Below are positions 62,905-64,000 of a stretch of 64,000 nt of DNA, one piece after another; position 1 is the first letter of the stretch, and each line of letters opens with the position of its first letter. A model generated the notes under the pieces. It saw nothing but the letters and a program-made list of their open reading frames with translations. It did no database searches and was not told the DNA's origin. The stretch lies in contig NZ_LMUF01000006.1 in NCBI RefSeq assembly GCF_009766085.1, positions 1-64,000 of the forward strand, given 5' to 3'. The translations under genes and the position numbers were made by a program. Origin of the DNA: Burkholderia sp. S171 (lineage in GTDB: Bacteria; Pseudomonadota; Gammaproteobacteria; Burkholderiales; Burkholderiaceae).

Positions 62905-63924
62905 CTATATCCCGCAAATCTCCCCCGTCCCCTCAAGTTCCCGCGCCGCCTTCGCCCCTTCAACCTGCAAAATAGTCGGCAACGAAACACCGTTCTTCGC
63001 CGCCGTCACTTCAGCAAGAATAGACACCGCTATCTCCGGCGGCGTCCGGCTACCGATATAAATCCCCACCGGCCCATGCAACCGCGACAACTCGGCATCG
63101 GAGAGATCGAACTCTTTCAGCCGTTCCCTGCGCGCCGCGTTATTTTTCCGCGATCCCAACGCACCGACATAAAACGCCGGCGTCTTCAACGCTTCCATCA
63201 ACGCCAGGTCGTCGAGCTTCGGATCGTGGGTCAGCGCAATCACCGCGCAACGCTCATCGAGTTTCATGTCCATCACGGTATCGTCGGGCATGGTGCGCAC
63301 GATCTTCGTCCCCGGCACATCCCACTCGTCGGTGTACTCCTCGCGCGGGTCGCAAACCGTCACGTGATAATCCAGCCCGACCGCGATACTGCACAGATAC
63401 CGCGACAACTGCCCCGCCCCAATCACCAGCATCCGATACCGCGGACCGTGAATAGTCGAGAGCGTGGTTTCATCGAACGTAACGCCATCCGTTGCTTGCG
63501 CTGGCTCTAACTTGACCGCGCCGTTGTCCATATCAAGCGTGCGCGTCACTAACCGCCCGGCGAGAACGGCTTCGCACAATTCAGCAATACCGCTTGCCAT
63601 TGACAACGGTTCAAGCACCAGTTGAATCGTCCCGCCGCATGGCAGTCCGAACCGATGCGCTTCTTCCGCCGAAATGCCGTATTTCACGCTCTCAGGCTTC
63701 GTCTGCTCGATGCCGCGCTGCCTGACGCGCTCGATCAAATCGTCTTCAATGCACCCGCCCGACACCGATCCCATCACCGCGCCGTCATCGCGCACGGCGA
63801 GCATCGCGCCTTCCGGCCGGGGCGACGAGCCCCACGTCTTCACTACTGTCACCAGCAACACGCGATGCCCACGTTCGAGCCATCGTGCGCTGTTTCTCAG
63901 GACTTCGAGATCCACGCTGTCCAT
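62905..63924 (-). CDS. XdhC/CoxI-family molybdenum-enzyme maturation protein
   Basis: A 339-residue protein with an N-terminal XdhC/CoxI domain (KTWGSSPRPEGAMLAV, MGSVSGGCIEDDLI with the conserved Cys) and a C-terminal Rossmann domain (MLVIGAGQLSRYL, CDPREEY, YVGALGSRKNNAARRERL). The family inserts sulfurated molybdenum cofactor into xanthine dehydrogenase or CO-dehydrogenase-like enzymes. None of those structural genes is in the window. They could lie just beyond the right edge. The start codon ATG follows AAGGGAAACGATC. Confidence 0.93.
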   Translation of the reverse strand: MDSVDLEVLRNSARWLERGHRVLLVTVVKTWGSSPRPEGAMLAVRDDGAVMGSVSGGCIEDDLIERVRQRGIEQTKPESVKYGISAEEAHRFGLPCGGTIQLVLEPLSMASGIAELCEAVLAGRLVTRTLDMDNGAVKLEPAQATDGVTFDETTLSTIHGPRYRMLVIGAGQLSRYLCSIAVGLDYHVTVCDPREEYTDEWDVPGTKIVRTMPDDTVMDMKLDERCAVIALTHDPKLDDLALMEALKTPAFYVGALGSRKNNAARRERLKEFDLSDAELSRLHGPVGIYIGSRTPPEIAVSILAEVTAAKNGVSLPTILQVEGAKAARELEGTGEICGI

Positions 63925-64000
63925 GATCGTTTCCCTTTCTTCTCTTCGCCTTCACCGTCCGCCGCCCCGGAATCGGGCGCACCATCGGGTTCATCGCCCT
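63897..64000 (-). CDS. Possible C-terminal fragment of an upstream gene
   Basis: The minus-strand frame from the window edge reads an acidic tail (GDEPDGAPDSGAADGEGEE) followed by KKGKRSW and stops at 63897, overlapping the XdhC start by 28 bases. Such a tail could belong to a cotranscribed gene, but composition alone cannot prove it. Confidence 0.25.
   Translation of the reverse strand, partial: GDEPDGAPDSGAADGEGEEKKGKRSWTAWISKS

Overview
The window looks like chromosomal DNA of a Burkholderiaceae member, most likely Caballeronia or Paraburkholderia. The GC content is high, the biotin genes run bioA-bioF-bioD-bioB, and there are a Burkholderia-type trimeric porin, a single-chain indolepyruvate ferredoxin oxidoreductase, a short H-NS-family protein and an rsmI/yraN/diaA/dolP block. 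No rRNA, CRISPR array or complete insertion sequence was seen. One tRNA (Ala, anticodon CGC) is present. Genus assignment is inference from gene content, not from a marker comparison.

Layout. 0.5-5.8 kb: a methylglutaconyl-CoA hydratase-type crotonase and the tightly overlapped biotin operon. 6-7.9 kb: a single-chain AbiEi-like/Fic protein reading against the biotin operon, behind a promoter region with four copies of an 11-bp repeat in two pairs of identical 31-bp spacing. 7.9-9.6 kb: sulfate-binding protein and a small serine hydrolase. 9.8-13.8 kb: ghrA, HMG-CoA lyase, a YbaK-type deacylase, a DUF1289-MaoC fusion and an MBL hydrolase, with overlapping ends. 14-16.2 kb: a fluoroacetate-dehalogenase-like hydrolase and a nitronate monooxygenase, divergent around a palindromic operator. 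16.3-20.3 kb: porin, small secreted protein, SBF transporter. 20.7-23.1 kb: a three-gene cassette (ACAD-fold flavoprotein, PIG-L deacetylase, NodS-like methyltransferase). 23.4-26.6 kb: LacI regulator, AGE-family sugar epimerase/isomerase and PfkB kinase. 26.7-31.7 kb: two small proteins, GST, indolepyruvate ferredoxin oxidoreductase.

31.9-33.6 kb is an AT-rich accessory islet. It carries the HTH/Fic pair known as mobile mystery proteins A and B behind several inverted repeats, including a 19-bp operator-like palindrome ending next to the start codon. 33.7-41.9 kb is core: EAL phosphodiesterase, Na+/H+ antiporter, tRNA-Ala, then cytochrome c, dolP, diaA, yraN, rsmI and rlpA, an envelope/replication-initiation neighbourhood shared with E. 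coli. 42.6-50 kb: glyoxalase-II-like MBL, DEDD-type exonuclease, Lrp regulator, CDF metal exporter, H-NS, HugZ-like protein, MFS transporter, branched-chain amino-acid binding protein. 50.7-58.6 kb: dienelactone hydrolase, amidase, CFA-synthase-like methyltransferase with its DUF1295 membrane partner, MFS exporter, SrkA kinase.

58.7-60.9 kb holds two convergent PepSY-type membrane genes, each behind a Fur-box-like palindrome; the first has a one-base frameshift. 61.2-62.9 kb is a tandem pair of diverged glycosyltransferase-like paralogues in lower-GC DNA. The window ends in an XdhC-family gene.

The best candidates for under-described biology are the AbiEi-Fic protein with its repeat array, the mobile mystery Fic pair with its nested repeats, the tandem glycosyltransferases, the ACAD/PIG-L/methyltransferase cassette, the two adjacent small proteins at 26.7-27.2 kb and the DUF1289-MaoC fusion.
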